Positions 54,014 to 64,000 are shown, counted from the first letter of the stretch. The stretch is 64,000 nt of DNA from Liolophura sinensis (GCF_032854445.1 NC_088296.1:6377435-6441434), one strand, 5' to 3'. Notes: a model not told the origin generated them from the sequence alone. Made by a program: numbers and translations.

Positions 54014-57000
54014 CTGAAATAAACCAGAACCGATTGAAGATGTAATGACTTATTTTCACAACGTAGTATATCACTTTCCTTAATATCTACCCCCAAAGGA
54101 AATGTCAAGACAACATCTATAAGAAGGCCAAGTTTTGTGATGAATTTAAAGGCGTGAAATTTTAAGTAATAGACAATGAATACAACTTTATCACTAACTG
54201 TGGTGAGTAGTAATGGAGAAATATTTTATGATTTCACATTCCGCCGGGACTTATATAATAGGCATGAGCTTGGCATGTCGATTCTGAAGTCACCATACAC
54301 TAAAACCCGTGGGTATACACAAAAGATGTTTTAAAAAATGATGTGATATTGTACATATCACGAAAATGTACGAGTCCTTATTTCCCTTACCGAGAACTTG
54401 GCGCACTCTCTCGTCGTCATACTGCCCAGCATCGGGCTGATCGGCAAGGTACGCGGCTAAGTCACTCACAAGCTTCGCAGAATCAGTATCACCTACAAAA
54501 AAAAGAGAAAACGACCATTCGTAAATATCACTGTTTTTACGGGAACCAATGTACATTTATACGTTAAAAGGCGAAGCCACCGTGAATATGTCGCGTCGTC
54601 ATATGACTGAAAAATAGTTAAGTACAAGGTGAAAACCCAAGCATAGATAGATACATACCATCAATTTGTCAATGGACATTTATTCAGTGTCATTATTCTA
54701 TCTATGCGCGTTCAAAGGGTTTTGGATAGTAATATCCTTACGTGATGGTTGGGGGTTTCAAACCTGCATTTCACTGGGCTAATTATGGCCACGTGTTCAA
54801 AAATGATTAAGACCTACAGTATAGAGAAAAAAAAACCAAAGCAAGGACGACAGGGTGATAGCTGGCAAATGGTCACACGTAACAGGTGGAACTATAGCCG
54901 GGACGACAGTGTGATAGGTGGCAAATGGTCACACGTAACAGGTGAAACCATAGCCGGGACGACAGTGTGATAGGTGGCAAATCGTCACACGTAACCGGTG
55001 AAACCATAGCCTTGACGACAGTGTGACAGGTGGCAAATGGTCACACGTAACCGATGAAATATGGCCAGTTATCAATTTACCTCAGTTAGGGTTTTATTCT
55101 AACCCTAATGCCGTCATTTGCAAAAAATAAAACAAAAAACAAAATAAAAAAAACCAAAGTGGCGAGAAATTTAATTTACAAAACTATGTGGAGCTTGGCT
55201 CTATGCTTGGGTTTTAACATTGTTCTTTAGTGAATAATTGAGCCACTAACTCGTCTCTAATGTCCCTCCGATCCTTTATGTAAACAGACAGCATCTCAAC
55301 CATGGTATCTGTTCACAACATAAAAGCTTGTCTCTGCTTGTCAGACGTCATATTAACCCTAACACACCGGTTCACCTTTCCCGAAAGAAAATCTCTTGTG
55401 GTCATCTGGCAGCGGATGTTTCCAATTCCACTTTGTCCCAGCTTTTGTCGTTTCTATCAGTGTCACAGAAACATGGCTTCACTCTGACGCAGTCGTTTCG
55501 CGCAGCGGTTCATTGACAGGATTCCATTCACCAAGTGCGGGTTGAAAGCAGACGTAAAGGCTTATGCTGGTCTTTACCACAAAGGGAAAATCCTTCAGTT
55601 CGAGGAAGACCTAAGGTTACGTAACCTAAGCACGTTGCTTCAACACCGCCTATTAACCGATTTTCAAATAACAATAGATGATATAAAGGCTACTATCCAA
55701 AAAAAGCTTCACATCAGCCAATACTGACTTTAGCCATATTGCGCTCAGTCACTCTAAGGCAATATTGTCATAGGACTAGATTTGTGCTCAATTACAGTCA
55801 CTTCAATACTTTAACAACAACATACAGATCACGCCCAATCAGAGTTACTCGAATGTTTTTGTTGTATAAGGAACATTTTTTTTCTGTTTAGTTACAGGCC
55901 ACAGGCTCAGGAAGCTGTCTCAGACTTAGGTCAGAATAAATTTGTGGTAGTATACTTATATAAGGATTTCGATTTAAACGCCAGTGTTCAACTTTGTCAT
56001 CTGGGTCTAACACAATTGTTAGTATAAAAGGAAAATGCCTTCTGGTGAGTCACAATTTAGCGCGGTAAACTGCTTTCAGATTAAGACAAAGATAACTTTG
56101 TTATCCCGTGGCAAGGGTCCAAATGTCTTCAGATTGAAGTCAACAATTCAACCACAGTCACAGTTAAAATATTTTTCTGCAGGAAGTTTAAAATCTGTAC
56201 ACATTCATTACCAGAGAACAATGTTCCAATCACAACTTGAGTTCTGCACTGTGCTGAATTTGGAATTTTAAATCTGGGCTGTCCGCAGGACGCCAAGTAA
56301 CGCGAGATAACACGAAGTTTTGCGGAAGTAATAGTAACAAAACAACATGTTCTACTCACCTGACTCTACTGCTGTGGCAAACCACTCCTCCAGCAAACCC
56401 TTGATCGTTTCATCCACAACGGCTTGTCTCTGAAGAGCGGCGTTCAGCTCGTACGCCTCTCTCTGTTGTTCCAGTTCATAGTCGGACAGGCTTGGATACT
56501 CCTCGCCATAGAATGGGATCTGAGGAACGCGTTTCTGGGCAAGGCTGTCGATGGGAATGGTTATCTCATCGGCGGGGACACCGGGGATGATATTGCTGTA
56601 CTGAGGTCCACCAACAAGAGGTGACAGGAAGGTCTGCAAAAAAGCAAGAAGGCATCTTGTTGAATAAGATCGTTGAGCATATCAGGCAAAATGGTACTGA
56701 GAGCAAATGAGAAAAAACACGCATAAAGTGGAAAAGCTGATGACGTAACCTGTCACATTTTGCCCAGCTCATGTTTATGTTTTTTGTCCAAGGTCTTGTA
56801 TCGTTCATGAATCACAATGGAGAAAACCTTCCACGAAAAAGAGGATAAAAATTGCATGAACTCAAAATTAACAAAGCTTGACACCCTCGCTGTTTTGTTA
56901 TGCTGCATTTTAACGAGGTTTAGAAGAAAGAAAACTTTTCTAAGCTTACATGCATTTTTAGTTTCTTTGGTGGTCTGTGTGGAACGTTGTTTTGGAAATT

Positions 57001-59115
57001 GGTCTTGTGATCGTTCACCTGAAACGTTCATTATGGTGGACGGGCTTTTTCCAGTTGTTCAATTGATTTAGTATTTATCTTACGAATATACCCCTATAGG
57101 TGGTCAGATTGAAGCGGGTGAAAGATCTGCACACGATGTTTGAGAATTTACCCACGTTTTTTTCATTGGTTTGGTGTTTACTTTATAGAATATGTACGTA
57201 GACTTATGGTCAGCTTGAAGATGACCGAGAAGATCTCCAGGGATGTGTTGCTCTTTACTTGCCTGTCTGATTCATTTAATGTATTCCTTAAAAATATGCA
57301 GAGAAGAAGGACTGGAAAATCTTAGCTTGTTACGAATGTTTTATGCGTGTTGAATGACATTGCCTTTGCCTCACCTCTTCATCTTCGCTCTGGTACGGGT
57401 ATAGGCTGTTTAACTGTCTCAGCTTGTCATATTCCATAACGACGTCTTGGTAAAAGCCCTGAGCCTCATCTGGTGTCATCTGAGCAGAAGGAATAATCCC
57501 ATGAGATTGAAAGAAGACAATAATGAATATAGGATTCAATTTGCTCTCATACATATATCTCCAGCTGTCATATCTACAGTGGTCAACTTCTGCCAGCTTC
57601 ATATGATACTGTCATTCTTACCATTTTCACAGCGTGTTAGATAAGAAAGCAAACAATTTTAAGATAATATTGTTACGTAATTTTATGGTAAAAATAGTTT
57701 TATTTATCGTGGCTGGATGAAGCAATACGTTTTTGTTTAGTGTTGTTTGTAAACTGCACGCAACATAAAAACACAGATATACAATGGCTCAGTCTATATA
57801 ACGTTTACTCCTTTTTGTCTTGTACTATTCTCTTTTTGTATCGCCATGATATGGCTGGAATATTGCCGAAGTTCATTCATTCATTCTCTTTATATAGCTG
57901 CTTTATCTGTGGTAACCATAGCAAAAAGGGCGGCATGTCATGAAGAGGACAAAAGCGCAGCTTGAATAGGCATAGTAGCAGATGAATACCACAGATAAAG
58001 TTCTTCTCCGAATTGCGTGAGAACCATTCATTTTTTATACACACGTGTGTTGACATAGCTATCATTAATCATGTATTATCAGCAGAACTTTGTGGTTACT
58101 AGAAAGATAACATACACGTTAAGTCTCACTTAAGACATGCACCAATATTTCTTTACGGGAGTATCGTGGATCTGACCATATCCATCAAACAGGCATCATA
58201 CACTGTCAGGATGATTACAACATGGGTATTTCTCTGCTTGTTTGAACCTGCCCAAGACAAGGCGCTTGTGTGTGTGTACTACGCATGACTGGCGTAGATC
58301 GCCATCATAAGTTCATCTGATGAAATCTGTGATAACCCAGAGGGCGCATTTGTATGATTTCTCTTTTCGCTCAATGTAAACATAATATAGCATAACATTT
58401 ACCAAAAGCAAGCCATCTAATCTCTAGGGTTTCGAATCGCGGTTCTGCTACTTGTAAGCAACAAACATTTATTACACTCAAAAAATTAATCTGTTGAGTT
58501 CAACAGAAAAACAGAAACAGAAAAAAACACTTATCTAAGTGATCCCAGCATGTTTTCTGTTATTGCAGCAGATTATTCTGTTAAATGTAACACGCATATT
58601 CTATTACTTCAACATAACCATTCTATTACATTAACAGAATATAATGTTGAATTTGACACAATATTGCGCTATTATCACAGAATAAATTCTAGCAGCACTC
58701 AGACAACAGACTCTCGGTTAAATTTAACAGATTAATTTTTTGAGTGTAAGATCATTTATTAAGACTCACAATTTTAGAATCGACTATGTCCTGAAGGGCA
58801 GATCTGAACTTTCCGAAGTCCTGTGTGCCCCAGAGGTATTCAGCAAGAGCCTGAGGGGTCACGATAGATTCGTCCACATCCTCCTCGGTCATCTGAAAGC
58901 CACAAGATTTATTATTTATTTATTTATTCATTTATCTTATTTTATTTATTCATTTATTTAATTAAAAACCACGACTATCCGCAGGTTGTTGCCAGACCAT
59001 CTCACGTCCGACTGGAGAGGAAGCCAGCAAGGGCTGAACTTGAACTCACAGCGATCACGTTGGTGAGAGCCATTCTACTTCAGGAAAGCCACCAGAAATT
59101 AAATAACTCATTGAC

Positions 59116-59146
<31 letters not shown>

Positions 59147-62100
59147 GCTCATTGGATTGATAAACAGCTTGACACATTGATTTACTGGTTGACTGTGTTG
59201 CGCAGTTCTCGCCGCGCTAAGTTTTGTTACAAATAACAGTTTTATTGACAGTATTGGCTTATACTTCTCTGACCGCCGCCGTATAAGTGAAAAATTCTTG
59301 AGTAAGGCGTAAAACACCAATCAAATAAATAAACAGACTGATTGACTCGTTTGATTTTGGTAGGATATTTTAAGGTTGGTTCACATCAGATACTAGTACT
59401 TCACGGAAAAGCCCAAACTGCCCAGCCTATGTCGGAAATATCATAAACATTGGTTTATCTTTATTTTATTCCCACGTGTCGTCCAAAATGTCTGAACATT
59501 AAATTTCACATAATCGTATATGATGGAGTTACGCGTGAGTTGGTAACGCTTTTTTTTTGGCATGTTCAAAGTAGATACTGTTGAGAATGTTCGCTAAAAC
59601 TGCGGAACCCACACTGAAAATCTAGTTAACATTGGTTGAACTGAATTCTGTTCCCACTGACCGTCCGTAACCTTTGACGTCGTAAGTTCACATTTAATGG
59701 TTTTGGATCTCGCTAAACCTTGAGGTTGACTGACAGAATAAATGCAGAATGCACTCTGAGCGTTTTAGACAGATAGCCGGGTTCACCTTATCTTTCTCAA
59801 ACATGGCGGCAGTGGCATGCTACCTTCCTTACCCTTAAATCAACATTAATTTCGCTAGGGTATTATGAGTGGGATGATAGCTCTTCTTTATTTCGCGCCC
59901 ACGCGTTCGATTTTTTTTTCAGCGAAAAATCACATTAGGATTTGAAATTATCACATCAATCCCCCTGGGCTTAACTGTTTGGGATTGACAATGAACGTGT
60001 TAAAGGTTTAGAGGGAAAAAAGGGGTAGCAAAGTGAGAAAAACTCCATGATTACATTTGGGAAAAACAGCGCTTGTCGTGTGGGCGCCTATAAGCATTAC
60101 GTGGCTAGCATGGCCATTACATTGATGCGTGTTATACCGTCTTCTGTTATAACGTACTGGCAGTGGACGAAGTCCTAGGTGCGAAATTTAATCACTGTAT
60201 CGCTTGAATTGACGGGCTTATTGGGAAACAGAGTATTTCTCTCTTCATTTACCGCGCCGGAAATTAGAAAAGGTTCTCCACGGGGGCCTAATGAGCCGTG
60301 TCTATTAGCAATATCGGCAGCCACGCGAAAGAGGTCATCACCAATTTGTGGACACGTGGAACAGAAACTTTCAATAACAATAGTACCAAATAATATTGCT
60401 GAGATACGCGGCATATCCGATTACAAAAACTATAGTATTTGATGTCATATGTACCTTCGGTAACCCTTAGTGGCCCAAAGCCTAGAAGGACTTCCGTTCC
60501 ATTAATGCCTTATATTTGTACAGACCCGCTGTCTGTTCAGTGAACATAAAATATACTAACCCTGCTCAGCCTCTTCCGAATGGTATATACTTGTACAATC
60601 GTGTGTGTTGGCTATTAAATGCGCAATTCACTAATTCTTCCTGTGGCATTCAAACGGACACATATTCGAAAGATATTGTAATAAACCGTAAGCCTACTTA
60701 AAGCCTTTGCATTGTTTAAAGTATTTCTTCTTAAGCCATCGTTCTGTTGTGTGTGTAAGCTCCTACTACTTATGTATTTTCACTAACAGCTGGAATAAAA
60801 CCCTAAATTGCCACGGGCGGGCCTCCACCATTTACATGTGACAATTTGCCAACTGCCTTCGTTGCTCTGGTTTTACTCTACTGTTGTCGACTTTTATATT
60901 GTAGTCTACCAGAAAAATATTGATGCTATTTTTCACACAGAAATGTCTTCACCAAACTCTGTGAAACTTGCAAAACAAGTGTTGGTAGAGACAAGTGTCT
61001 TGTACATATATCTTGTACATCATCCTTTATATTGTGTAGTTTTTGTCATCCACAGCGTGATGTTTGCCTTAGCTCTTAGCAATCGATCTAACCTATAGTA
61101 TCTTCGTAAGTCTTGAATCCAAGAAAAAAGCATACACAGACAAATGTTTTCCATTGGCATATATTGTTACAATCGATACTCAAACGCCATTGTTGGCGCT
61201 AGTAGATCACCACTCGCAGAGAAAAAAATCCCTGGATATTAAACTAATGGTATGCGCAAGTAACTACCCGGATTAAATGTCCCACCTTAAGGGCCTTGTA
61301 AATTCACTGCTCTGTTGCCAGAGTAAGAGGCGGAAGAGCGTAGGTGGGACATTTTTAACGCGGTTTCCGACTTGGTGATAAAACCCAGTCGCCTGTGATG
61401 GCGTAGCTCTAATTGTAGCCTTGCCGATGTATTTCATTTCAATCAATTACCATACATAGTGGCCGGTTATGAGAGGTCGGTATAAGGGATGCACAGCGTG
61501 GGTAGGGCATGAGGTGACCTTGGGGAGACATTGGACTCTACTGAGAGATATGCTGTGCTGTAAAGCTTGTCACGTCCCTGACCTTTGACGGCCTTATGGC
61601 GTGATGTCTTGAGTTTGTGCAGCTAACTTATTTCTCTCTATGTAAGTCTTTTATATTCATTCTGAGCTTGGACAACCCTAAATCTATGTGACCAACACTT
61701 TGGTGTTGACCGACCGGTCACCCGTTCGACTGCAGATAGAAGACCTAGACCGCTGGATTGCCTAACACGGCGTGGCGTGGTCTGTGACGGTTTTAATTAG
61801 TGCGCGAATCTCCTTTTGCGTGAGATCACAGCAAGCAGCGAACATAAGAGCGGCACACGGTCAGTGTCTCTTCCTCTTCCCTGGGAATCTATCAATCTGT
61901 TATCTAGATAAGCTTTTCGCTCTGAAAGCGGTTACTCGGTTCGCTGGACTCGGAGGACTTGGAAACACCGTCTGCTCAATTAATTGATTGTACGTGCCCC
62001 TGGAATTCTGGATTCTGGATCAGGTCAGCGCTACATTACATGTGCAGTGTACAGCCCACGCATATTGACTGGTCTTCAGGGAAAGGAGTAGACTAACACT

Positions 62101-64000
62101 AACCAGATTACTAAGTCAGGTTGGGTTTTTGACAAGTAAATATGCCAGCGTGTTATCAAAAATGACAGACGCCATCAGGCTTGTAATGATGTGATCTGTC
62201 TTGTGTACAGAGTGCACGGAGCAGTTGTGCGTGGCGTTTCGTTTATTGTACGTCCCGCAATCAAGAACGTCCTGTAACACATGTAGGTAACAAGGAGAAG
62301 CCTGTTCCTTATAAACGTAAGAGTCACTTATCGTAACGGACAGGTTAATCAATACATTTACTGATCAGGCTTCGGTTCTTCAAAAGTGATTGAAGACTTA
62401 ATACCAGGCAATAACAAAAAACATCAATAATTGCATAATAGTATATCAAATATGAACGAAGCCTGCTGCTGTTACACTTTAGATTTTGGTCAGTACATTG
62501 GCTACCGAATTTGTCTAAAAATTTTAATCTTAATACCAGCTACTACACTTTCGAACAGCTGGGCCCTGCAATGTGGATTCTTTAATTGACTCGTTCTGTT
62601 ATGTAAATGTTATGCATTAAATATGCATTAGCATGCATTAAGTAATCCATTTGTCGGCTCCCTGTAAACCAGAGAGCATGTGGAGTTCAAGGCTACACGC
62701 TATAAAGTTGATCAGCACATATACTGGCAACCGTTCGTTTGAAATCACAAGATTACATATTCTAATGCATATCAGGTTTAGACTGTATTGCTTGTGTAAC
62801 ATCTTGGCCTTCTTTTTGTAGAGTGTTTAGGCTGACCCATGCTAACCGGTGAATTAAGGCCTCAACGCCTAAGAAAGCCAAAAGTTGCACAATGTAACCT
62901 ATACATGAACTTAGTGAATATGACAACTAAGGCCACGATTGCCAATCAGGGTAAAAACTGACAAGATACTGACAGTACCATCACTGACAAGATAGAAATT
63001 TCTCGTGTTAAAGTCAGGATAACATTTCGAATCCGAAGAAATGTGTCAGAACCCTGAATGTTAGGATCTATTTAAAAAAACAGATTTTCCAGTTCGTGTT
63101 TTATTTTTTGAAAACACGATTGTATATATGAGGAATACAGTTAAGCTGATCACGAAGCGTCACGGTATTCGTCAAAGCACAACGATACCTACGTTTTGTG
63201 AATTTTGTATCAAAATTTGTAGCTGAGTTTCTGTACATTTGACTGATTGCATTATGACTAAAACTGTTTTCTGTATATCATTTCCTCCATAAAGAGTGTT
63301 TTTCAGAATGGATAAAATGTTTGTATAACAAAGCGAGCTGAATGTTAATAGCTACGGCTCAAATTATAAAGAATACCAACGTACTTCTTTTAATAGTAGC
63401 GTTACTCCAGTGTCTGGCAAGGTCGGTAATTTTCTCCTGTTCACTTCGGTTGCATTCACTCATAAACTTGACCGCTGACATATAGAAGTGAAAAATTCTT
63501 TGATACGGTGTCGAACACTGATCACTCAATCGGTCATTTAAATGCACCTATAAGGTGAAATAATAAGGGGCAAAGGACTCACCCCGGCGTTTGGAAAACG
63601 GTCATCGTTGACAACATCGTTATTCCCATCCTCGGAGAAACTCTCGTGAATGCCCTTGGATGGTATGTCGATCTTCGTCTCTACGTGAGTTTCGGGTTTC
63701 CCATCAGCCCCTTCTGTTTGCGTCACTTCCTGTTTGACGTCAGAAACAAGCTCGCCGTTGTTTTCGTCTATGACTGAAAGTGCAACGATGTTAATATGTC
63801 AGCGTTTCCTAGTTAAAAGTTTTAAAGAAAAGGTCTTACAATTTGATAAATAAGAAGTTTTTTCCTCGAAAAATGTCAACGTTACTATATTACATCAACA
63901 ACGATGACATCATCATATCGTGAGCCTGCCAATTGCTTTTTCAAACTTACCCGCCTTTTCTGTCTCTTGTACTTCCTGTTCCTTGCCGTTGATATTTTCA
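53813..64000 (-). CDS. Multi-exon gene for an acidic, cysteine-free protein; tentative secretogranin III-like granin
   Basis: Seven exons join on the minus strand: 64000-63951, 63773-63583, 58892-58770, 57479-57375, 56633-56360, 54492-54391 and 54013-53813. Every junction has GT donor and AG acceptor, and phases agree (1, 0, 0, 0, 1, 1, then 1 outgoing). The 1046 bp give 348 codons with no stop and no cysteine; both ends lie outside what I can assign. The N-terminal part is Glu/Asp/Asn-rich and disordered. The middle has amphipathic helices (ALAEYLWGTQDFGKFRSALQ; DEAQGFYQDVVMEYDKLRQL) and one dibasic KR. The C-terminal part is Pro/Glu/Gln-rich. From memory, secretogranin III has a similar order of helices, including an I-T-x-x-x-A motif after the first. 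If right, the protein would be a granule cargo or sorting factor in the regulated secretory pathway. No signal peptide can be tested here. The gene model is strong; the family call is weak. Confidence 0.85.
54014..54390 (-). other. Intron between exons 6 and 7
   Basis: 377 bp, from GTAAGG (54385-54390) to TTTCAG (54014-54019 in complement). No repeat or embedded feature is recognised. It is by far the shortest intron of the gene apart from the first visible one. Confidence 0.8.
54391..54492 (-). CDS. Exon 6 of the granin-like gene
   Basis: 102 bp, phase 1 in and out. The acceptor is TTTTTTTTGTAG (54493 upward) and the donor is GTAAGG. It encodes GDTDSAKLVSDLAAYLADQP and DAGQYDDERVRQVL. The pattern of a helix, then D-x-G and Y-D followed by a second helix recalls the C-terminal helices of secretogranin III, but identity is low. 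It also echoes exon 3 (LAEYLWGTQDFGKF), suggesting an internal duplication. Confidence 0.85.
54585..54660 (+). mobile_element. SINE-B tail fragment in intron
   Basis: GTCATATGACTGAAAAATAG, TTAAGTACAAGGTGAAAACC and an (ATAG)n-like tail are the 3' end of SINE-B. It lies about 90 bp upstream of the exon 6 acceptor in the opposite orientation to the gene. Confidence 0.8.
54825..55110 (+). repeat. Rep-C copy with a fourfold 56-bp internal expansion
   Basis: GACGACAG occurs at 54846, 54902, 54958 and 55014, 56 bp apart, each followed by a GTGATAGGTGGCAAATGGTC core and ACACGTAAC. After the last unit the copy continues with GATGAAATATGGCCAGTTAT, TTTACCTCAGTTAGGGTTTT and ATTCTAACC. It lies inside the intron between exons 5 and 6. 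Confidence 0.88.
55111..56359. other. Rest of the intron between exons 5 and 6
   Basis: Two plus-strand frames (55302-55516 and 55542-55727) have no recognised motif and run antisense to the gene. The latter is leucine- and lysine-rich. No transposon ends are seen. Confidence 0.45.
56360..56633 (-). CDS. Exon 5 of the granin-like gene
   Basis: 274 bp, phase 0 in, phase 1 out; the largest visible exon. The acceptor is TTTTTTGCAG and the donor is GTGAGT (56354-56359). It encodes a proline-rich start (TFLSPLVGGPQYSNIIPGVP), a segment with a dibasic KR (SLAQKRVPQIPFYGEEYPSL), then a long charged helix (YELEQQREAYELNAALQRQA) ending EEWFATAVES. The KR could be a prohormone-convertase site if the protein is secreted. 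Confidence 0.9.
56634..57374. other. Intron between exons 4 and 5, with a Rep-E fragment
   Basis: Starts with GTGAGG at its 57374 end. A Rep-E fragment on the plus strand at 56885-57070 reads TTAGTTTCTTTGGTGGTCTG, TGTGGAACGTTGTTTTGGAA, TTGGTCTTGTGATCGTTCAC and CTGAAACG. Overlapping minus frames here are not exons. Confidence 0.7.
57375..57479 (-). CDS. Exon 4 of the granin-like gene
   Basis: 105 bp, phase 0 in and out. The acceptor is TCTGCTCAG and the donor is GTGAGG (57369-57374). It encodes MTPDEAQGFYQDVVMEYDKL and RQLNSLYPYQSEDEE. The first residue is an internal methionine, not a start, since exon 3 joins in frame. The acidic C-terminal end is typical of linkers in granins. Confidence 0.88.
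57480..58769. other. Intron between exons 3 and 4
   Basis: About 1.29 kb, with GTGAGT at its 5' end (58764-58769). It contains the MITE at 58475-58746 and otherwise motif-free sequence. No nested gene is recognised. Confidence 0.75.
58475..58746. mobile_element. MITE of Tc1/mariner type
   Basis: A perfect 21-bp terminal inverted repeat, CACTCAAAAAATTAATCTGT plus T, ends the element at 58475-58495 and 58726-58746. TA duplications flank it at 58473-58474 and 58747-58748. The 272-bp interior is AT-rich, has partly palindromic text (GTTATTGCAGCAGATTATTC; TCTATTACATTAACAGAATA) and no coding capacity. It would depend on a transposase from another element. The TIRs differ from both Tc1 elements here. 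Confidence 0.93.
58770..58892 (-). CDS. Exon 3 of the granin-like gene
   Basis: 123 bp, phase 0 in and out. The acceptor is GTGGCTTTCAG (ending at 58893) and the donor is GTGAGT. It encodes MTEEDVDESIVTPQALAEYL and WGTQDFGKFRSALQDIVDSK with a final I. The acidic opening and amphipathic helix are the part most like secretogranin III. Transposons lie about 15 bp from both splice signals. Confidence 0.9.
58907..59075 (-). mobile_element. SINE-A copy ending just upstream of exon 3
   Basis: Read in the gene sense it runs from a tRNA-side fragment (complement of CTTGAACTCACAGCGATCAC) through the complement of CAGGTTGTTGCCAGACCATC and an extended (AAATA)n tail. The characteristic ACGCCGTACTCAAGAA part is deleted. 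The tail lies within about 15 bp of the exon 3 acceptor AG. Confidence 0.8.
59118..59146. repeat. (TTGA)n microsatellite
   Basis: About seven perfect units, in the long intron upstream of exon 3. Confidence 0.92.
59265..59332 (+). mobile_element. SINE-A tail fragment
   Basis: GACCGCCGCCGTATAAGTGA, AAAATTCTTGAGTAAGGCGT and CACCAATCAAATAAATAAAC match the SINE-A 3' end. Confidence 0.88.
60785..60885 (-). repeat. Rep-C fragment (inverted)
   Basis: CTGGAATAAAACCCTAAATT, CCACCATTTACATGTGACAA, TTTGCCAACTGCCTTCGTTG and CTCTGGTTTTACTC are the complement of the Rep-C 5' block and core. Confidence 0.72.
63465..63535 (+). mobile_element. SINE-A tail fragment, diverged
   Basis: ACCGCTGACATATAGAAGTG, AAAAATTCTTTGATACGGTG and CGAACACTGATCACTCAATC resemble the SINE-A 3' end. 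It lies about 50 bp downstream of the exon 2 donor. Confidence 0.65.
63583..63773 (-). CDS. Exon 2 (second visible) of the granin-like gene
   Basis: 191 bp, phase 1 in, phase 0 out. The acceptor is GCACTTTCAG and the donor is GTGAGT (63577-63582). It encodes VIDENNGELVSDVKQEVTQT, then EGADGKPETHVETKIDIPSK and an Asp/Asn-rich end DDRFPNAG. It is disordered and acidic, with no hydrophobic segment. Confidence 0.87.
63774..63950 (-). other. Intron between the first two visible exons
   Basis: 177 bp from GTAAGT (63945-63950) to TTTCAG (63774-63779). It is the shortest intron seen and is free of recognised repeats. Confidence 0.8.
63951..64000 (-). CDS. First visible exon of the granin-like gene, cut by the window end
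   Basis: 50 bp are visible, with donor GTAAGT and outgoing phase 1. It encodes ENINGKEQEVQETEKA plus the first base of the next codon. The frame is fixed by the join to exon 2. The start codon and any signal peptide lie beyond 64000. Confidence 0.75.

Larger units (their letters stand above)
59333..63582. other. Long intron between exons 2 and 3, remaining sequence
   Basis: With its flanking repeats this intron spans 58893-63582 (about 4.7 kb). It contains a Rep-C fragment (60785-60885), a hairpin-forming 13-bp inverted repeat (61275-61354) and a SINE tail (63465-63535). Opposed frames at 60175-60442 read well on both strands but belong to no family I recognise. No nested gene is called. Confidence 0.6.

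Noticed and set aside
60175-60442. Opposed 79- and 87-codon frames inside the long intron
   Set aside because: Both strands read equally well and neither resembles a known family. The donor and acceptor phases needed to insert it between exons 2 and 3 were not found.

Overview
This window is eukaryotic, AT-leaning and mostly non-coding. The only convincing host gene is cut by phase-consistent GT-AG introns. The rest is tRNA-derived SINEs, Tc1/mariner-type DNA transposons, a MITE and many minisatellites. The two main SINE families have 3' parts that I recall as typical of molluscan and other lophotrochozoan genomes. I therefore infer a marine lophotrochozoan, probably a mollusc, but cannot name the species. 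I see no prokaryotic operon, rRNA gene, CRISPR array or virus.

Layout. 1-5 kb: an interspersed repeat (Rep-B), a 79-bp array split by a dead Tc1 transposon with intact TA target duplications, and a Rep-C copy. 5.3-7.4 kb: a 52-bp minisatellite. 7.6-23.5 kb: SINEs, a 26-bp array, a 115-bp dimer array (57-bp monomers), and the repeat families Rep-B, Rep-D and Rep-E. 24.7-26.2 kb: a complete Tc1-like transposon with an uninterrupted transposase of 335 residues. 26-30 kb: SINE fragments and a 68-bp repeat. 30.1-34.85 kb: a 48-bp satellite of about 86 units with a short inverted arm and a higher-order duplication of exactly 29 units. 35-53 kb: SINEs, Rep-C/Rep-E copies, a G-rich 28-bp array, a 46-bp and a 70-76-bp repeat. 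53.8-64 kb: seven minus-strand coding exons of one gene, open at both ends of what can be seen.

The gene encodes a cysteine-free, acidic protein. The visible part is 348 codons, with both termini missing. Its helical segments weakly recall secretogranin III, a dense-core-granule granin, but the assignment is tentative. One exon of 123 bp lies between a MITE and a SINE tail, each about 15 bp from its splice signals.

The repeat families used below are my own names: SINE-A (tRNA-derived, (AAAT)n tail), SINE-B (tRNA-derived, tail after a TATGACTGAAAAA-like core), Rep-B, Rep-C, Rep-D and Rep-E (unclassified dispersed repeats). All were recognised by reading copies against each other within this window. 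Boundaries are approximate except where terminal inverted repeats or splice sites fix them.
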